The notes: generated by a model not told the origin, from the sequence alone. A stretch of 64,000 nt of DNA from Ensifer sp. LC163 (GCF_001695855.1 NZ_MBSS01000067.1:62001-126000); one strand, 5' to 3'. Positions 48,535 through 58,006 are shown, counted from the stretch's first letter. Numbers and translations are program-made.

Positions 48535-49577
48535 ACACCCGCAGGATCGGCGGCCTGATTGCCGCCACGCTCGTGTTGACCGCGCTGTCGGCCGGCCTTG
48601 CCGCGGCGCAATCGCCGCTCGGCATCGGCACCGCCGAACCGTCCTTTCAGACGACCGGCTTCCTCGGCGGCTTCTTTGCCTGGGTGAATTCGGAACAACA
48701 GGGCTTCTACCGCACGCTGACCGGCGCGCTGAAGGGCATGCGCGACAACCCGTGGCAGCTCTGGTCGCTGATCGGCCTTTCCTTCGCCTATGGCGTCTTC
48801 CATGCCGCCGGCCCCGGCCACGGCAAGGCGGTCATCTCTTCCTACATGATCGCCAACGAGACCGAGCTGAAGCGCGGCGTGCTGCTCTCCTTCATGTCGT
48901 CGATCCTGCAGGGGGTCGTCGCCATCCTGCTCGTCGGCGCCGTTTATCTTCTTTTGCGCGGGTCCTCGATCAGCATGACCGACGCGACGCGCTCGCTGGA
49001 AATTGCCAGCTACGCGCTGATCGCCGCCTTCGGGGGCTGGCTTTTGTTTCGCAAGCTGCGCTCGATGATGCGCCCGGCGGTTCTCATGGCAACGGCCGGC
49101 GGCGGGCATGTTCACCTCGAGCATGACCATCACGATCATGCCCACCATCGCCACGACCACGCACATCATCATCACGATCACAGTCACGGCGCCGGCGAAG
49201 TCTGCTCCACCTGCGGCCATGCGCATGCGCCGGATCCGTCGATGCTCAAGGGGGATCGCTTCGCCATCAGCGAGGCCTGGTCGGCGATCGTCGCCGTCGG
49301 CCTGCGTCCCTGCTCGGGCGCACTGATCGTATTGTCCTTCGCCCTGCTCAACGGCCTTTATCTCGGCGGTATCCTGTCGGTCTTCGCCATGTCGATCGGC
49401 ACGGCGATCACGGTATCGATCCTGGCGACGCTGGCCGTCACGGCAAAGGGTTTTGCCGTGCGCTATGCGTCAAGCGCCGCATCGGCCACCCGCATCTCGA
49501 ATAGCATCGAGATCGCCGGAGCGTTGCTCGTCCTTATCCTCGGATTGATTTTGCTGGGTGCTGCGCTGCAGAGCTGA
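48528..49577 (+). CDS. NicO/RcnA-type nickel, cobalt or zinc transporter with His-rich loop
   Basis: 349 residues, with a signal-like N-terminus and about six to eight hydrophobic segments. GVFHAAGPGHGKAVISSY is the hallmark HxxGPGHGK motif of the family. Residues 194-233 form a cytoplasmic or periplasmic loop with about 20 His, and CSTCGH. The second half has VGLRPCSGALIVLSFAL, also diagnostic. It overlaps the DUF1007 gene by 7 bases, so the two are made together. Direction of transport and metal are not decided by sequence. Confidence 0.92.
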   Translation: MLNTRRIGGLIAATLVLTALSAGLAAAQSPLGIGTAEPSFQTTGFLGGFFAWVNSEQQGFYRTLTGALKGMRDNPWQLWSLIGLSFAYGVFHAAGPGHGKAVISSYMIANETELKRGVLLSFMSSILQGVVAILLVGAVYLLLRGSSISMTDATRSLEIASYALIAAFGGWLLFRKLRSMMRPAVLMATAGGGHVHLEHDHHDHAHHRHDHAHHHHDHSHGAGEVCSTCGHAHAPDPSMLKGDRFAISEAWSAIVAVGLRPCSGALIVLSFALLNGLYLGGILSVFAMSIGTAITVSILATLAVTAKGFAVRYASSAASATRISNSIEIAGALLVLILGLILLGAALQS

Positions 49578-49674
49578 TGCCTTCGGCTTGCGCGTCGAAT
49601 CTGACACGCAAGAGGCCTTGGCCTTCGCATCTGCTCTACAATTGCTTTTGCTCAAAGCAGACAGGAGGCGTCAG

Positions 49675-49911
49675 TCAGAGGCCGCGCTTGCGCTGATACC
49701 GCGCCCGCAGCCAGAAGATCAGGAAGAAGCAGAGAACGAAGACGACGCCGAAAGCGCCGGCCAGCCAGACAGAGATATCACCAAGCCTCAGCATGATCGA
49801 CGGCAGCACGAAAAAGCCGACGCCGACGACGGCCAGAATGACAGCCGCGGCGATCGCCGGCGATTTTTCCTTGTTCGTTTGGTTTTCTCTGCTCTTCTCG
49901 GGCGCGTTCAC
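49675..49911 (-). CDS. small membrane protein of unknown function
   Basis: 78 residues. I start at the GTG at 49911, which has AAGGAG five bases upstream; the GTG at 49917 would sit on the ribosome site. It has a charged N-terminus (EKSRENQTNKEKS) and two hydrophobic segments (IAAAVILAVVGVGFFVLP and WLAGAFGVVFVLCFFLIFWL) followed by a basic tail. Not recognised. It begins 3 bases after the stop of the GNAT gene and is probably co-transcribed with it. Confidence 0.7.
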   Translation of the reverse strand: MNAPEKSRENQTNKEKSPAIAAAVILAVVGVGFFVLPSIMLRLGDISVWLAGAFGVVFVLCFFLIFWLRARYQRKRGL

Positions 49912-49913
49912 GC

Positions 49914-50603
49914 TCACTCCTTTGGCGCGAGGTCCGCGCGAATATCTTCCAATCGCCGCTTCTGGCGACCGTCGGCATCGAAATTATCAGGCGACAGCCA
50001 GTTTTCGAATGCGGCATTGAGCAGCGGCCATTCGCTGTCGATCATCGAGAACCAGGCGGTGTCGCGATTGCCACCCTTGGATATCATATGCTGGCGGAAA
50101 ATGCCTTCGAAACTGAAACCGAGACGCGCGGCGGTCGTCCGGCTTGCCTCATTCTCGCTGTTGCATTTCCACTCGTAGCGGCGATAGCCGAGGTCCTCGA
50201 AAACGTGCTTGGCCATGAGGTAATGCGCCTCGGTCGACAGCGGCGAGCGGGCCATCGCCGCGCCGTGCACAACGGACCCGACCTCGACAACCCCGTTGGC
50301 CGGATCGGCGCGCATATAGTTCGCCATGCCGACGACCTTGCCGTTCGCCTTGTCGCGAAACACTTCGGTGACCCAGCCGGATTTTTCCTGGGCGGCGGTC
50401 AGCCAGGCATCGAAATCGTCGATGCCGCCGAAATCAGCTTGCGCGAAATACTTCAGCAGCGGGTTGATACCCATACCGCCGAGCCCGTCCCACAGGTCCT
50501 GCCGGTGCGTGGCGCGGTCATAGGGTTCGAGCCTGATGTAGCGACCTTCGATCGCCACCGGCTTCGGCGCCGGACATCCTTTCCAGTTGCTCAGATCACG
50601 CAT
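49914..50603 (-). CDS. RimJ/RimL-type GNAT acetyltransferase
   Basis: 229 residues from ATG 50603 with AGGAGAGG upstream. The RimJ/L features are VAIEGRYIRLEPYDRATH at the start, VVEVGSVVHGAAMARSPLSTEAHYLMAKHVFEDLGYRRYEWKC in the core and NEASRTTAARLGFSFEGIFRQH at the C-terminus. This subgroup acetylates protein N-termini or small molecules, including antibiotics; the substrate is unknown. A half RIME-like element lies 35 bp upstream. Confidence 0.9.
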   Translation of the reverse strand: MRDLSNWKGCPAPKPVAIEGRYIRLEPYDRATHRQDLWDGLGGMGINPLLKYFAQADFGGIDDFDAWLTAAQEKSGWVTEVFRDKANGKVVGMANYMRADPANGVVEVGSVVHGAAMARSPLSTEAHYLMAKHVFEDLGYRRYEWKCNSENEASRTTAARLGFSFEGIFRQHMISKGGNRDTAWFSMIDSEWPLLNAAFENWLSPDNFDADGRQKRRLEDIRADLAPKE

Positions 50604-50637
50604 CGGCCACCTCTCCTGCTTGCAGCAATTCAACGTG

Positions 50638-50681
50638 CTATGGCGACCTTTGCGCATCTGATAAGACGCTCGGCGCTATAG
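50638..50681 (+). repeat. RIME-like module B alone
   Basis: Only the second palindrome: outer arms CTATGGCG/CGCTATAG instead of TTACAGCG/CGCTGTAA, again changed in both arms (with one G-T pair), and inner arms GCATCT/AGACGC. It lies upstream of the GNAT gene. Confidence 0.65.
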
Positions 50682-50749
50682 TCTTCGGCATAGGGCAGAG
50701 AAGCGGCCGACACAAATTCAAACTGGTGATCAATCCATGAGCGATGTGA

Positions 50750-51457
50750 TCAGGCCGGCACCTTGGCCGACGACACCGTCGCCTCGATATGATCGACGAG
50801 TGCATCGGGTAGGCCGAGACGGCCGGCGAGCAGATCGAGATAGCCCCGCTCGGCGCGGCTTTCCGGCTCGATCGCCAGGCGCGAGGCAGTGTAGACCTCG
50901 ACACGCTCTTCCTCGGTCTTCGCAGCACCGACGATCGCGTCGATATCGACCGGATTGGCAAGCTCGCCCTCCAGGAACGCCGACGAATCGGCTGACAGGC
51001 CGGACACCGAGAGCTTGTCCATGATGTGGCGACGCTCGACCTCGTCGATATGGCCGTCCGCGCGTGAGGCCGCGATCATGGCGCGCACCAGAACAAGCGC
51101 AAAATCGTTACTGATCTTTTCCGGCGCGGCGGCAAATCCGGAATCAGCCGGCGGCGGCAGCAGTTCCGGCTGCTTCTGGGCGGCGGGGTCAGTGACCGGA
51201 GCATTGCCCGACTGGTAGTTCTTGTAGGCCTGGTAGCCGAGGCCGGCGATGGCGGCGAGCCCCCCGAGCACGGCCGCATTGCCGGTCAGCTGCCGGCCCG
51301 ACTTGGTGCCGAGCAGCACGGCGGCGATTGCGCCGGTTGCAAGCGGATTGTCCTTGGCGAGCTGCGTTACCTGGCCGGCGCGGTCGCGCACCGTGCCACC
51401 CGCTCCCGGGACCTGCGATCCGAGAAACTGGTCCAGCAATTTCTTCGCGTCGAACAT
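50750..51457 (-). CDS. DUF533/TerB-like membrane-associated protein
   Basis: 235 residues from ATG 51457 with AAGGAG 9 bases upstream. The N-terminus MFDAKKLLDQFLGSQVPGAGG and a Gly/Ala-rich hydrophobic stretch (LGGLAAIAGLGYQAYKNYQ) are followed by a Pro-rich linker (QPELLPPPADSG) and a helical TerB-like domain (LVRAMIAASRADGHIDEVERRHIMDKL). TerB-like domains bind metal and are tied to tellurite and stress phenotypes; the role here is unknown. Confidence 0.88.
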   Translation of the reverse strand: MFDAKKLLDQFLGSQVPGAGGTVRDRAGQVTQLAKDNPLATGAIAAVLLGTKSGRQLTGNAAVLGGLAAIAGLGYQAYKNYQSGNAPVTDPAAQKQPELLPPPADSGFAAAPEKISNDFALVLVRAMIAASRADGHIDEVERRHIMDKLSVSGLSADSSAFLEGELANPVDIDAIVGAAKTEEERVEVYTASRLAIEPESRAERGYLDLLAGRLGLPDALVDHIEATVSSAKVPA

Positions 51458-51603
51458 GGGGTTTCGCTCCTTGTCGGTTCCAGGCGGATGAAAACGTGCG
51501 GAACAGGGCGCCGCCTGCACCCGCTCCGTCAAACCGATTGAGACATAGGAACGTTGCAGTGGAAATACAAATTCGCGTTGCAGCTGAAAAAGCGGGGCAC
51601 ACG

Positions 51604-51630
51604 AAAAAGGCCGGACTGACGCCCGGCCTT
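51604..51630 (-). terminator. terminator after eda
   Basis: AAGGCCGG/CCGGCCTT stem with an 8-base loop. Read on the minus strand it ends in TTTTTCG. It lies 26 bases past the eda stop. Confidence 0.82.
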
Positions 51631-51656
51631 CGGATTCTCAAGCGAAGGGGCGTCCC

Positions 51657-52295
51657 TCAGCCCTTGAGTGCAAAGGCTTCGGCCGCCAGCTTGGTGATGC
51701 CGGCCCAGTCGCCCTTTGCCACCAGATCCTTCGGCGCTACCCAGGAACCGCCGACGCAGACGACGTTCGGCAGCGACAGATAGTCGCGCGCATTCGAAAG
51801 CGAAATGCCGCCGGTCGGGCAGAAGAAGGTGCCGGCAAGCGGCGACGACAGCGACTTGAGGTAGGCAGCACCACCGGCCTGTTCCGCCGGGAAGAACTTC
51901 ATCACGTCGTAGCCTTCTTCGCGCAGGCCCATGACTTCGCTGGCGGTCGCAGCGCCCGGCAAAAGCGGGGCGTCGTGGTCGTTGGCAACGTCGATCAACT
52001 CCTGCGTCGTGCCCGGGCTGACGATGAACCGCGAACCGGCTTCGACCGCCGCCTCGAACTGGGCGGCATTGAGAATGGTGCCGGCGCCGGCAACCGCGCC
52101 CTCGACCTCATTGGCAACGGCGCGGATCGCTTCGAGCGCTGCCGGCGTGCGCAACGTGATCTCGATGGCTCTCAGTCCACCGGCGACAAGCGCCCTCGCC
52201 AGCGGCACGGCCGTCGCCACATCGTCGATCACCAGAACCGGCACGACCGGCTGCAGTCTGAGGATGGAAAGAAGCTTGTCGGTTTTCGCACTCAT
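51657..52295 (-). CDS. eda: 2-dehydro-3-deoxy-phosphogluconate aldolase
   Basis: 212 residues. It splits KDPG to pyruvate and glyceraldehyde-3-phosphate, the last step of the Entner-Doudoroff pathway, the main sugar route in rhizobia. The catalytic Glu is in AIEITLRTPAAL, the Schiff-base Lys in VMKFFPAEQAGG, and FCPTGGIS is the phosphate-binding segment. AAAAGGACGATCTGC precedes the ATG. A much longer frame is open upstream but lacks family homology. edd and zwf are not adjacent. Confidence 0.95.
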   Translation of the reverse strand: MSAKTDKLLSILRLQPVVPVLVIDDVATAVPLARALVAGGLRAIEITLRTPAALEAIRAVANEVEGAVAGAGTILNAAQFEAAVEAGSRFIVSPGTTQELIDVANDHDAPLLPGAATASEVMGLREEGYDVMKFFPAEQAGGAAYLKSLSSPLAGTFFCPTGGISLSNARDYLSLPNVVCVGGSWVAPKDLVAKGDWAGITKLAAEAFALKG

Positions 52296-52496
52296 GCAGA
52301 TCGTCCTTTTAAAACGATTGAATATGCGTTCCCGCATACTCCGCCTGCTGCCGCTTGTCGAGGCCGAACGCAGAGCGGATACGCCGTTCGTATATGAGCA
52401 AAGAAAAAAATGACATCGACAACAAAGAGATACTTGAGCCTTGCTGGCAAAACGATAGTTTGATTGCAATCGACCCTCTCGAAATGCGGGATCCCC

Positions 52497-52970
52497 ATGG
52501 CGAAGGAGATAGAGCGCAAGTTCCTGGTGGCATCCGGTGGATGGCGGGAGCATGCCGACAAGGGCACTCAGCTCCAGCAGGCCTATGTCGTCACCATGGA
52601 CGACCGATCCGTGCGCGTGCGGATCCACGGCGACAAATGGGCGCGGCTAACGATCAAGATCGGCAAGTCGGCGCTGGTTCGCAATGAATACGAGTATGAC
52701 CTGCCGATGGACGACGCCGGGGAAATGCTGACCCAGGCGGTCGGCATCGTCATCGAGAAGCGACGTTACCGCGTGCCGCACAAGGGCTTCACCTGGGAGG
52801 TTGACGTCTACGAAGGCGCGCTTAAAGGGCTCGTGATCGCCGAGGTCGAGATGAAGCGGGAAACCGATCTGCCGGCACTTCCAGACTGGCTGGGGCGGGA
52901 GATCACCGGCGACCGGCGTTACTCCAACCAGGCGCTCGCCACCGACGGACTTGTGGAAGAACAGGCATGA
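52497..52970 (+). CDS. CYTH domain protein (triphosphate tunnel metalloenzyme)
   Basis: 157 residues, starting MAKEIERKFLV, with the ExExK metal motif (EIERK) at residues 4-8 and alternating charged strands (VRVRIHGDKWARLTIKIGK, EVDVYEGALKGLVIAEVEM) that line the tunnel. CYTH enzymes hydrolyse tripolyphosphate, thiamine triphosphate or other triphosphates, or act as class IV adenylate cyclases; the short, single-domain form fits a triphosphatase. It overlaps the CHAD gene as ATGA. Confidence 0.92.
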   Translation: MAKEIERKFLVASGGWREHADKGTQLQQAYVVTMDDRSVRVRIHGDKWARLTIKIGKSALVRNEYEYDLPMDDAGEMLTQAVGIVIEKRRYRVPHKGFTWEVDVYEGALKGLVIAEVEMKRETDLPALPDWLGREITGDRRYSNQALATDGLVEEQA

Positions 52971-53875
52971 GCTACGCCTTCAGGCCAGGCCGGGCCTTCA
53001 CCGACGATTTCAGGAGTGTGGGCGCCGAACAATTCGAGCAGGCGATCGAAGTCCTCCGGCTTCGCCCGGACGGTGTTCACGAGGCCATCCACGACGCCCG
53101 AAAATGCTTCAAGCGCGTGCGCGCGCTCTACCGGCTGGTCGCCTCCGATGTGCCGCTGTTTCAAAAACAGGAGAATGCGCGCATTCGCGACATGGCGCGC
53201 AATCTATCGACTGTCAGGGACGCAGCCGCACTCGTCGAAAATGCCCGCTATCTGCATGAAGGCGCCCGCAGCGAAGACGAAGAGAAAGCCCTCGACCACG
53301 TCTGCTCGCGACTGATTGAGCGGCGCGACCGGATCGCCGCTGGCGAAACGGATATCGAGGACAGGGTCGCGGCGACCATCGTCAATTGCGAACAGGCCAC
53401 GGCAGCGCTCGTCCACGTCTCCTTCGATGACCGCCGCCGCAAGACGGCCGACCGGTTGGCGAAGGGTTGGCGGCGCACGTTGAAGCGCGCTGCCGGCGCC
53501 CGCGAGGCTTGCAAGGCGAGCACCGAGGCCGCCTCTTTCCACGAACTGCGCAAGCGCGCCCAGGATTATCGCATGCACCTGGCCTTGGTGCGGGAGGCAT
53601 GGCCGTCGGCGATGCAGGTGAAGCGCCTGGATGCCAAGGCGCTGGTCGATATTCTCGGGCATCTCAATGATCTCGACGTCATGACCTCGCTCGTCAACGA
53701 GGATCCCGGCCTCGCCGGCAACAGCCAGGATCAGGCCTATCTGATCTCCGCCGTCATCGCCCGGCAGGTCAGCCTGCGCTCGGAGGCGCTGGAACGCGCA
53801 GCCGACGTGTTTCTCGATACGCCGGATGACGAGAGCCGGACCATCCGGCTGCTCTGGCTCGACGCCGGCCGCTAG
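52967..53875 (+). CDS. CHAD domain protein
   Basis: 302 residues, almost wholly helical. The conserved histidines and basic residues of CHAD are seen in DGVHEAIHDARKCFKRVRALYRL and in FHELRKRAQDYRMHLALV. CHAD domains bind inorganic polyphosphate and are often fused C-terminally to CYTH in one protein. Here the two are separate, translationally coupled genes (ATGA overlap), which strongly suggests they act together on polyphosphate. Confidence 0.93.
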   Translation: MSYAFRPGRAFTDDFRSVGAEQFEQAIEVLRLRPDGVHEAIHDARKCFKRVRALYRLVASDVPLFQKQENARIRDMARNLSTVRDAAALVENARYLHEGARSEDEEKALDHVCSRLIERRDRIAAGETDIEDRVAATIVNCEQATAALVHVSFDDRRRKTADRLAKGWRRTLKRAAGAREACKASTEAASFHELRKRAQDYRMHLALVREAWPSAMQVKRLDAKALVDILGHLNDLDVMTSLVNEDPGLAGNSQDQAYLISAVIARQVSLRSEALERAADVFLDTPDDESRTIRLLWLDAGR

Positions 53876-53952
53876 CCGCCGGCCGCGACAGATGGCCCCT
53901 GTAAGGGAGGCCGGATTGCACTTGCGGCGCGAAAGCTGTATTTGCACGGCCC

Positions 53953-54897
53953 ATGACCGACATTTCAACGACCCCGCGCCCTGAGACGCATGGCCAGTTC
54001 ATGGTCGCAGCGCTCTACCATTTCGTCGCCTTCTCGCGTTTCGCCGAATTCCGCGAACCGCTGCAGGCCGTTTGCGACGAGAACGGTGTCAAGGGAACCC
54101 TGCTTCTCGCCCATGAGGGCATCAACGGCACGATCGCCGGCACCGACGCCGGCATCACGGCCGTGCTTTCCTATCTGCGCTCCCAGCCGGAATTCGCGGG
54201 CCTGGAACACAAGGAAAGCCGTGCCTCCTCGATGCCGTTCCTGCGTATGAAGGTGCGGCTGAAAAAGGAAATCGTCACCATGGGCGTCGACAACATCGAC
54301 CCCAACAAGATCGTCGGCACCTATGTCGATGCGAAGGACTGGAATGCGCTGATCTCCGATCCCGAGACGATCGTCATCGACACGCGCAACGACTACGAAA
54401 CGGCGATCGGCATCTTCAAGGGCGCGGTCGACCCGCAGACCAAGACCTTCCGCGAGTTTCCCGACTGGGTGCGCAACAAAGCCGGCCTGCACAACAAGCC
54501 GAGGATCGCCATGTATTGCACCGGCGGCATCCGCTGCGAAAAGGCGACCGCCTTCATGAAGGAGCAGGGCTTCGACGAGGTCTTCCATCTCAAGGGCGGC
54601 ATCCTGAAATATCTCGAAGAGGTGCCGCAGGAAGAAAGCCTGTGGGAAGGCGCCTGCTTCGTCTTCGATGACCGCGTGTCGGTCACGCATGGGCTTGAAG
54701 AGGGCGAGCACACGCTGTGCCATGCCTGCCGCCAGCCGCTGACACCGGCCGAGCTCGCCTCGCCACGCCACGAGGACGGCGTCGCCTGCATCCATTGCTA
54801 CGAAGTGCGCACCGACGAGGATCGCGAGCGTTACCGCCAGCGTCAGCGCCAGATCACGCTCGCCAAGAAGCGCGGCGAGAAACATCTCGGAAGCTGA
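53953..54897 (+). CDS. trhO: rhodanese-related tRNA uridine-34 hydroxylase
   Basis: 314 residues. An N-terminal UPF0176 domain ([35 protein letters not shown]) is followed by a rhodanese domain with the active Cys in [18 protein letters not shown] and a C-terminal zinc-like Cys cluster ([19 protein letters not shown]). TrhO (YceA) makes 5-hydroxyuridine at tRNA position 34 with oxygen. The start lies 77 bases after the CHAD stop. It is probably its own unit. Confidence 0.95.
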   Translation: MTDISTTPRPETHGQFMVAALYHFVAFSRFAEFREPLQAVCDENGVKGTLLLAHEGINGTIAGTDAGITAVLSYLRSQPEFAGLEHKESRASSMPFLRMKVRLKKEIVTMGVDNIDPNKIVGTYVDAKDWNALISDPETIVIDTRNDYETAIGIFKGAVDPQTKTFREFPDWVRNKAGLHNKPRIAMYCTGGIRCEKATAFMKEQGFDEVFHLKGGILKYLEEVPQEESLWEGACFVFDDRVSVTHGLEEGEHTLCHACRQPLTPAELASPRHEDGVACIHCYEVRTDEDRERYRQRQRQITLAKKRGEKHLGS

Positions 54898-54939
54898 TCG
54901 GCGACGACCGGTAGGCATTCTCTGCGCGGGACAAAAGAC

Positions 54940-55338
54940 TCAGCCCGGCAATGCCTCGCATTCCTGCAGCGCCATCACCGCCCGATCCCATTCGGGCCGA
55001 CTGCGTGTGAAGATCGCATCCGTCGGCTGAAACGCGGAGAGATCGTCCAGCGTGCCGGCATAGATCGTCAGGCGGCCGTCATCCGGCAGGCCGCTTCCAA
55101 AAATCTGGCTGCCGCAGGTGTCGCAGAAATGGCGGACGGAGATGTTGCCGTTTGCGGCGACGGTCTGGTAGCTGCGATAGGACCCGGTCGCAATCACATC
55201 CGAACGATCGAAGATCATGTAGCAGCAATGACCGGTACCGGTGATCCGCTGGCAGTCGCGACAATGGCAAAAGCCGGAATAGGACGGCGCGCGCCGTGTC
55301 TCGTAGCGTATAGCGCCGCAGTGACATCCACCCTTCAT
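54940..55338 (-). CDS. GFA family zinc protein (CENP-V/GFA domain)
   Basis: 132 residues from ATG 55338 with GGGAGGA upstream. The zinc ligands are CHCG in MKGGCHCGAIRY, CHCRDCQR and FCDTCGSQIF. Members were named after glutathione-dependent formaldehyde-activating enzyme, but most have no proven activity. A general small-molecule or redox role is possible; nothing nearby decides. Confidence 0.9.
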   Translation of the reverse strand: MKGGCHCGAIRYETRRAPSYSGFCHCRDCQRITGTGHCCYMIFDRSDVIATGSYRSYQTVAANGNISVRHFCDTCGSQIFGSGLPDDGRLTIYAGTLDDLSAFQPTDAIFTRSRPEWDRAVMALQECEALPG

Positions 55339-55390
55339 GCCTGTTCCTCCCAAGATTGCGGAGAACATAGGGCGCAGCCGCCAGCGGTCA

Positions 55391-55425
55391 AAAGAAAACC
55401 GCGCGCCGGGGTGCGGCGCGCGGTT
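55391..55425 (-). terminator. terminator of the metNIQ operon
   Basis: AACCGCGCGCC / GGCGCGCGGTT, an 11-bp perfect stem with a 7-base loop. On the minus strand it is followed by TTCTTTT. It lies 29 bases past the metQ stop. Confidence 0.88.
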
Positions 55426-55453
55426 CGGTATTCGACTGCCGAAGCTCTGGAAA

Positions 55454-56230
55454 TTACCAGCTCGGGATCAGCGCACCCTTGAAGGTGTCGTTGATGAAGG
55501 CCTTCACCTTTTCGTCATGGTAGGCTTCGACCAGCGTCTTCACCCAGGGCGCATCCTTGTCGGCGGTGCGCACGGCAATGACGTTGGCGTAGGGCGACTT
55601 CTCGCCTTCGATGGCGATCGCGTCCTTCTTCGGGTGCAGGTCGGCCTCGAGCGCATAGTTGGTGTTAATGACAGCCGCATCGACGTCGGCGAGCGAGCGC
55701 GGCAGCTGGGCTGCATCAAGCTCGGCGAACGTGATGTTCTTCGGGTTCTCGGTGATGTCGGCCGGAGTGACCTTCAGCCCGGCCTCTTCCTTGACCTTGA
55801 TCAGGCCTTTCGAGGCGAGAACGAGCAGCGCGCGGCCGCCGTTGGTCGGGTCGTTCGGGATGGCGATGGTCGCGCCGTCCTGAAGTTCGTCGAGGCTCTT
55901 CACCTTGCTCGAATAGACACCCATCGGCGTGGTGATGGTGGTGCCGACACTGACGATATCGAAGCCGCGATCGGCGATCTGGTTGTCGAGATAGGGCTGG
56001 TGCTGGAACGAGTTGGCATTGAGGTCGCCGTCGGCGAGCGCCTGGTTCGGAACGACGTAATCCGAGAATTCGAGGATCTCGATGTCGAGGCCCTTGGGAG
56101 CCGCGACTTCCTTCACCTTCTCCATGATCTGGGCGTGTTCGCCCGGCGTTACGCCGACCTTGATGGTCTCGGCCAGTGCCGTACCGGCAGCAAGGGTTGC
56201 GATTGCCGCAGCAATGATGAGCTTCTTCAT
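55454..56230 (-). CDS. metQ: methionine ABC transporter substrate-binding protein
   Basis: 258 residues. The NlpA/MetQ fold is clear: IKVGVTPGEHAQIMEKVKEVA, DGDLNANSFQHQPYLDNQ and PNDPTNGGRALLVLASKG. The signal peptide ends AAGTALA-ETIK with an AxA signal peptidase I site and no lipobox Cys, so unlike E. coli MetQ this copy should be a soluble periplasmic protein. D-/L-methionine is the expected ligand from the operon. It is the last gene of metN-metI-metQ, 38 bp after metI. Confidence 0.95.
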   Translation of the reverse strand: MKKLIIAAAIATLAAGTALAETIKVGVTPGEHAQIMEKVKEVAAPKGLDIEILEFSDYVVPNQALADGDLNANSFQHQPYLDNQIADRGFDIVSVGTTITTPMGVYSSKVKSLDELQDGATIAIPNDPTNGGRALLVLASKGLIKVKEEAGLKVTPADITENPKNITFAELDAAQLPRSLADVDAAVINTNYALEADLHPKKDAIAIEGEKSPYANVIAVRTADKDAPWVKTLVEAYHDEKVKAFINDTFKGALIPSW

Positions 56231-56268
56231 GGGTATCTCCTTGTTGGTGACCTGAGTGTCCTGGGAAA

Positions 56269-56934
56269 TCAGTTCTTGCGGCTGCGCCTGTCAAAGTGGC
56301 GCGCCAGTCCGTCGCCGGCGCTCTGGACGAGCTGCACCAGCACGATGAGCACGATGACGACGACCAGCATCACGTCGGGCATGAAGCGCTGGTAGCCGTA
56401 GCGGATGCCGAGATCGCCGAGCCCGCCACCACCGACGGCGCCGACCATGGCGGAGTAACCGATGAGGCTGACGATGGTCATGGTCAGCGCCAATGTCAGC
56501 GCCGGGCGCGCTTCCGCCAGCAGCACCTTGAAGACGATCTGCATCGGCGTCGCGCCCATGGCGCGGGCGGCCTCGATCAGTCCCTTGTCGATCTCGCGGA
56601 TCGCCGCCTCCACCAGACGCGCGACGAAGGGAATGGTTGCGATCGTCAGCGGCACGATCGCCGCCTTGGTGCCGATCGACGTCCCGGTGATCAGCCGGGT
56701 GAAAGGAATGATGGCGACGACCAGGATGATGAACGGCGTCGAGCGTGCGGCATTGACGATCAGCCCGACGATGCGGTTGGTCGTCGGCGCCGGGAACAGT
56801 TCGCCCTTGCCGCTGGTCGCCAGGAAAATACCGATCGGCAGGCCGATCAGCGAGCCGATCAGGCCGGCGATCGCCACCATGTAAAGCGTATCGAGCGTGG
56901 CGCTGCCGATGCGCAAGAGAAGATCAGGCGACAT
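56269..56934 (-). CDS. metI: methionine ABC transporter permease
   Basis: 221 residues from the ATG at 56934, which has GGAGGTGCTCGG upstream and overlaps the metN stop by 11 bases. Five or so hydrophobic segments surround the EAA loop ([27 protein letters not shown]) that contacts the ATPase. The C-terminal [20 protein letters not shown] is the MetI signature. Confidence 0.95.
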   Translation of the reverse strand: MSPDLLLRIGSATLDTLYMVAIAGLIGSLIGLPIGIFLATSGKGELFPAPTTNRIVGLIVNAARSTPFIILVVAIIPFTRLITGTSIGTKAAIVPLTIATIPFVARLVEAAIREIDKGLIEAARAMGATPMQIVFKVLLAEARPALTLALTMTIVSLIGYSAMVGAVGGGGLGDLGIRYGYQRFMPDVMLVVVIVLIVLVQLVQSAGDGLARHFDRRSRKN

Positions 56935-58006
56935 AACCGAGCACCTCCGTGACCAGTCCATTTTCGGTGAAGAAGCGTTCGGCACGGCCGGCAGTCTCCG
57001 CATCCGCGCCATAGGCGACGACCAGCGAGCCATAGGGCCGGCCGCCGATCTCATCGATCGTGCCGGCAATGATATTGACCTCGGCGCCGACCGACTTGAT
57101 CAGCTGCGAAATCAACGGCCGTTCTGCCGCCGCCCCGAAGAAGGTCAGGCGCACGACGGCGCGGTCGCCGTCATCCGCCTGCGGCTTCAGCCCGCGCGAC
57201 ACGGCGTCGGGCAGTTTCGAGCCGGGCAGGCCGGAGAGCATCGCCCGCGTCGTCTCGTGCCTGGGATGGGTGAAGACGTCGAAGGTATGGCCGCGCTCGA
57301 CGATGCGGCCGTGATCGATCACGGCAACGTCGGAGGTGACAGCCTTCACCACTTCCATCTCATGGGTGATGAGCAGCACGGTCAGGCCAAGGTCGGCATT
57401 GATACGCTTCAGCAGTTCCAGGATCGATTGCGTCGTCTCGGGATCGAGCGCCGAGGTCGCCTCGTCCGAGAGCAGCAGCTTCGGCTCGGTCGCCAGCGCC
57501 CGGGCAATGCCGATCCGTTGTTTCTGCCCGCCGGAAAGCTCGGCCGGGTAACGACCATGCTTGTCGGCAAGCCCGACGAGATCGAGCAGCGGCCGCACGC
57601 GCTTTTCGATGGCTTGCTTGTCCATGCCGGCGATTTCGAGCGGCAGCGCCACATTGCCGAACACGGTGCGCGACGACAGCAGATTGAAATGCTGGAAGAT
57701 CATGCCGACCGAGCGCCTGAGCTCGCGAAGGCCCGCCTCGTCGAGCGCGCCGACATCGACGCCATCGACGAGCACCGTGCCGCCCGTCGGCTTTTCCAGC
57801 CCGTTGACCAGGCGGATCAGCGTCGACTTGCCGGCGCCGGAGCGGCCGATGATGCCGGTGATCGAGCCGCGCCCGACCGAAAGCGAGACCGTGTCGAGCG
57901 CGGTGAAGGCGCCGCTCTTGCCGGAGGCGGCGAAATGCTTGGAAACGCCATCGAAGATGACGGCGGCATCACCGGGCGCCGGCGCTGTATAGGCGGAAAC
58001 GCTCAT
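56924..58006 (-). CDS. metN: methionine ABC transporter ATP-binding protein
   Basis: 360 residues. ABC motifs are complete: Walker [14 protein letters not shown]-loop MIFQHFNLL, signature [15 protein letters not shown], Walker [15 protein letters not shown] and switch His in ITHEMEVV. The C-terminal NIL/ACT domain ([21 protein letters not shown]) is the methionine-sensing regulatory part known to inhibit transport when methionine is abundant. It is the first gene of metNIQ. Confidence 0.96.
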   Translation of the reverse strand: MSVSAYTAPAPGDAAVIFDGVSKHFAASGKSGAFTALDTVSLSVGRGSITGIIGRSGAGKSTLIRLVNGLEKPTGGTVLVDGVDVGALDEAGLRELRRSVGMIFQHFNLLSSRTVFGNVALPLEIAGMDKQAIEKRVRPLLDLVGLADKHGRYPAELSGGQKQRIGIARALATEPKLLLSDEATSALDPETTQSILELLKRINADLGLTVLLITHEMEVVKAVTSDVAVIDHGRIVERGHTFDVFTHPRHETTRAMLSGLPGSKLPDAVSRGLKPQADDGDRAVVRLTFFGAAAERPLISQLIKSVGAEVNIIAGTIDEIGGRPYGSLVVAYGADAETAGRAERFFTENGLVTEVLGYVA

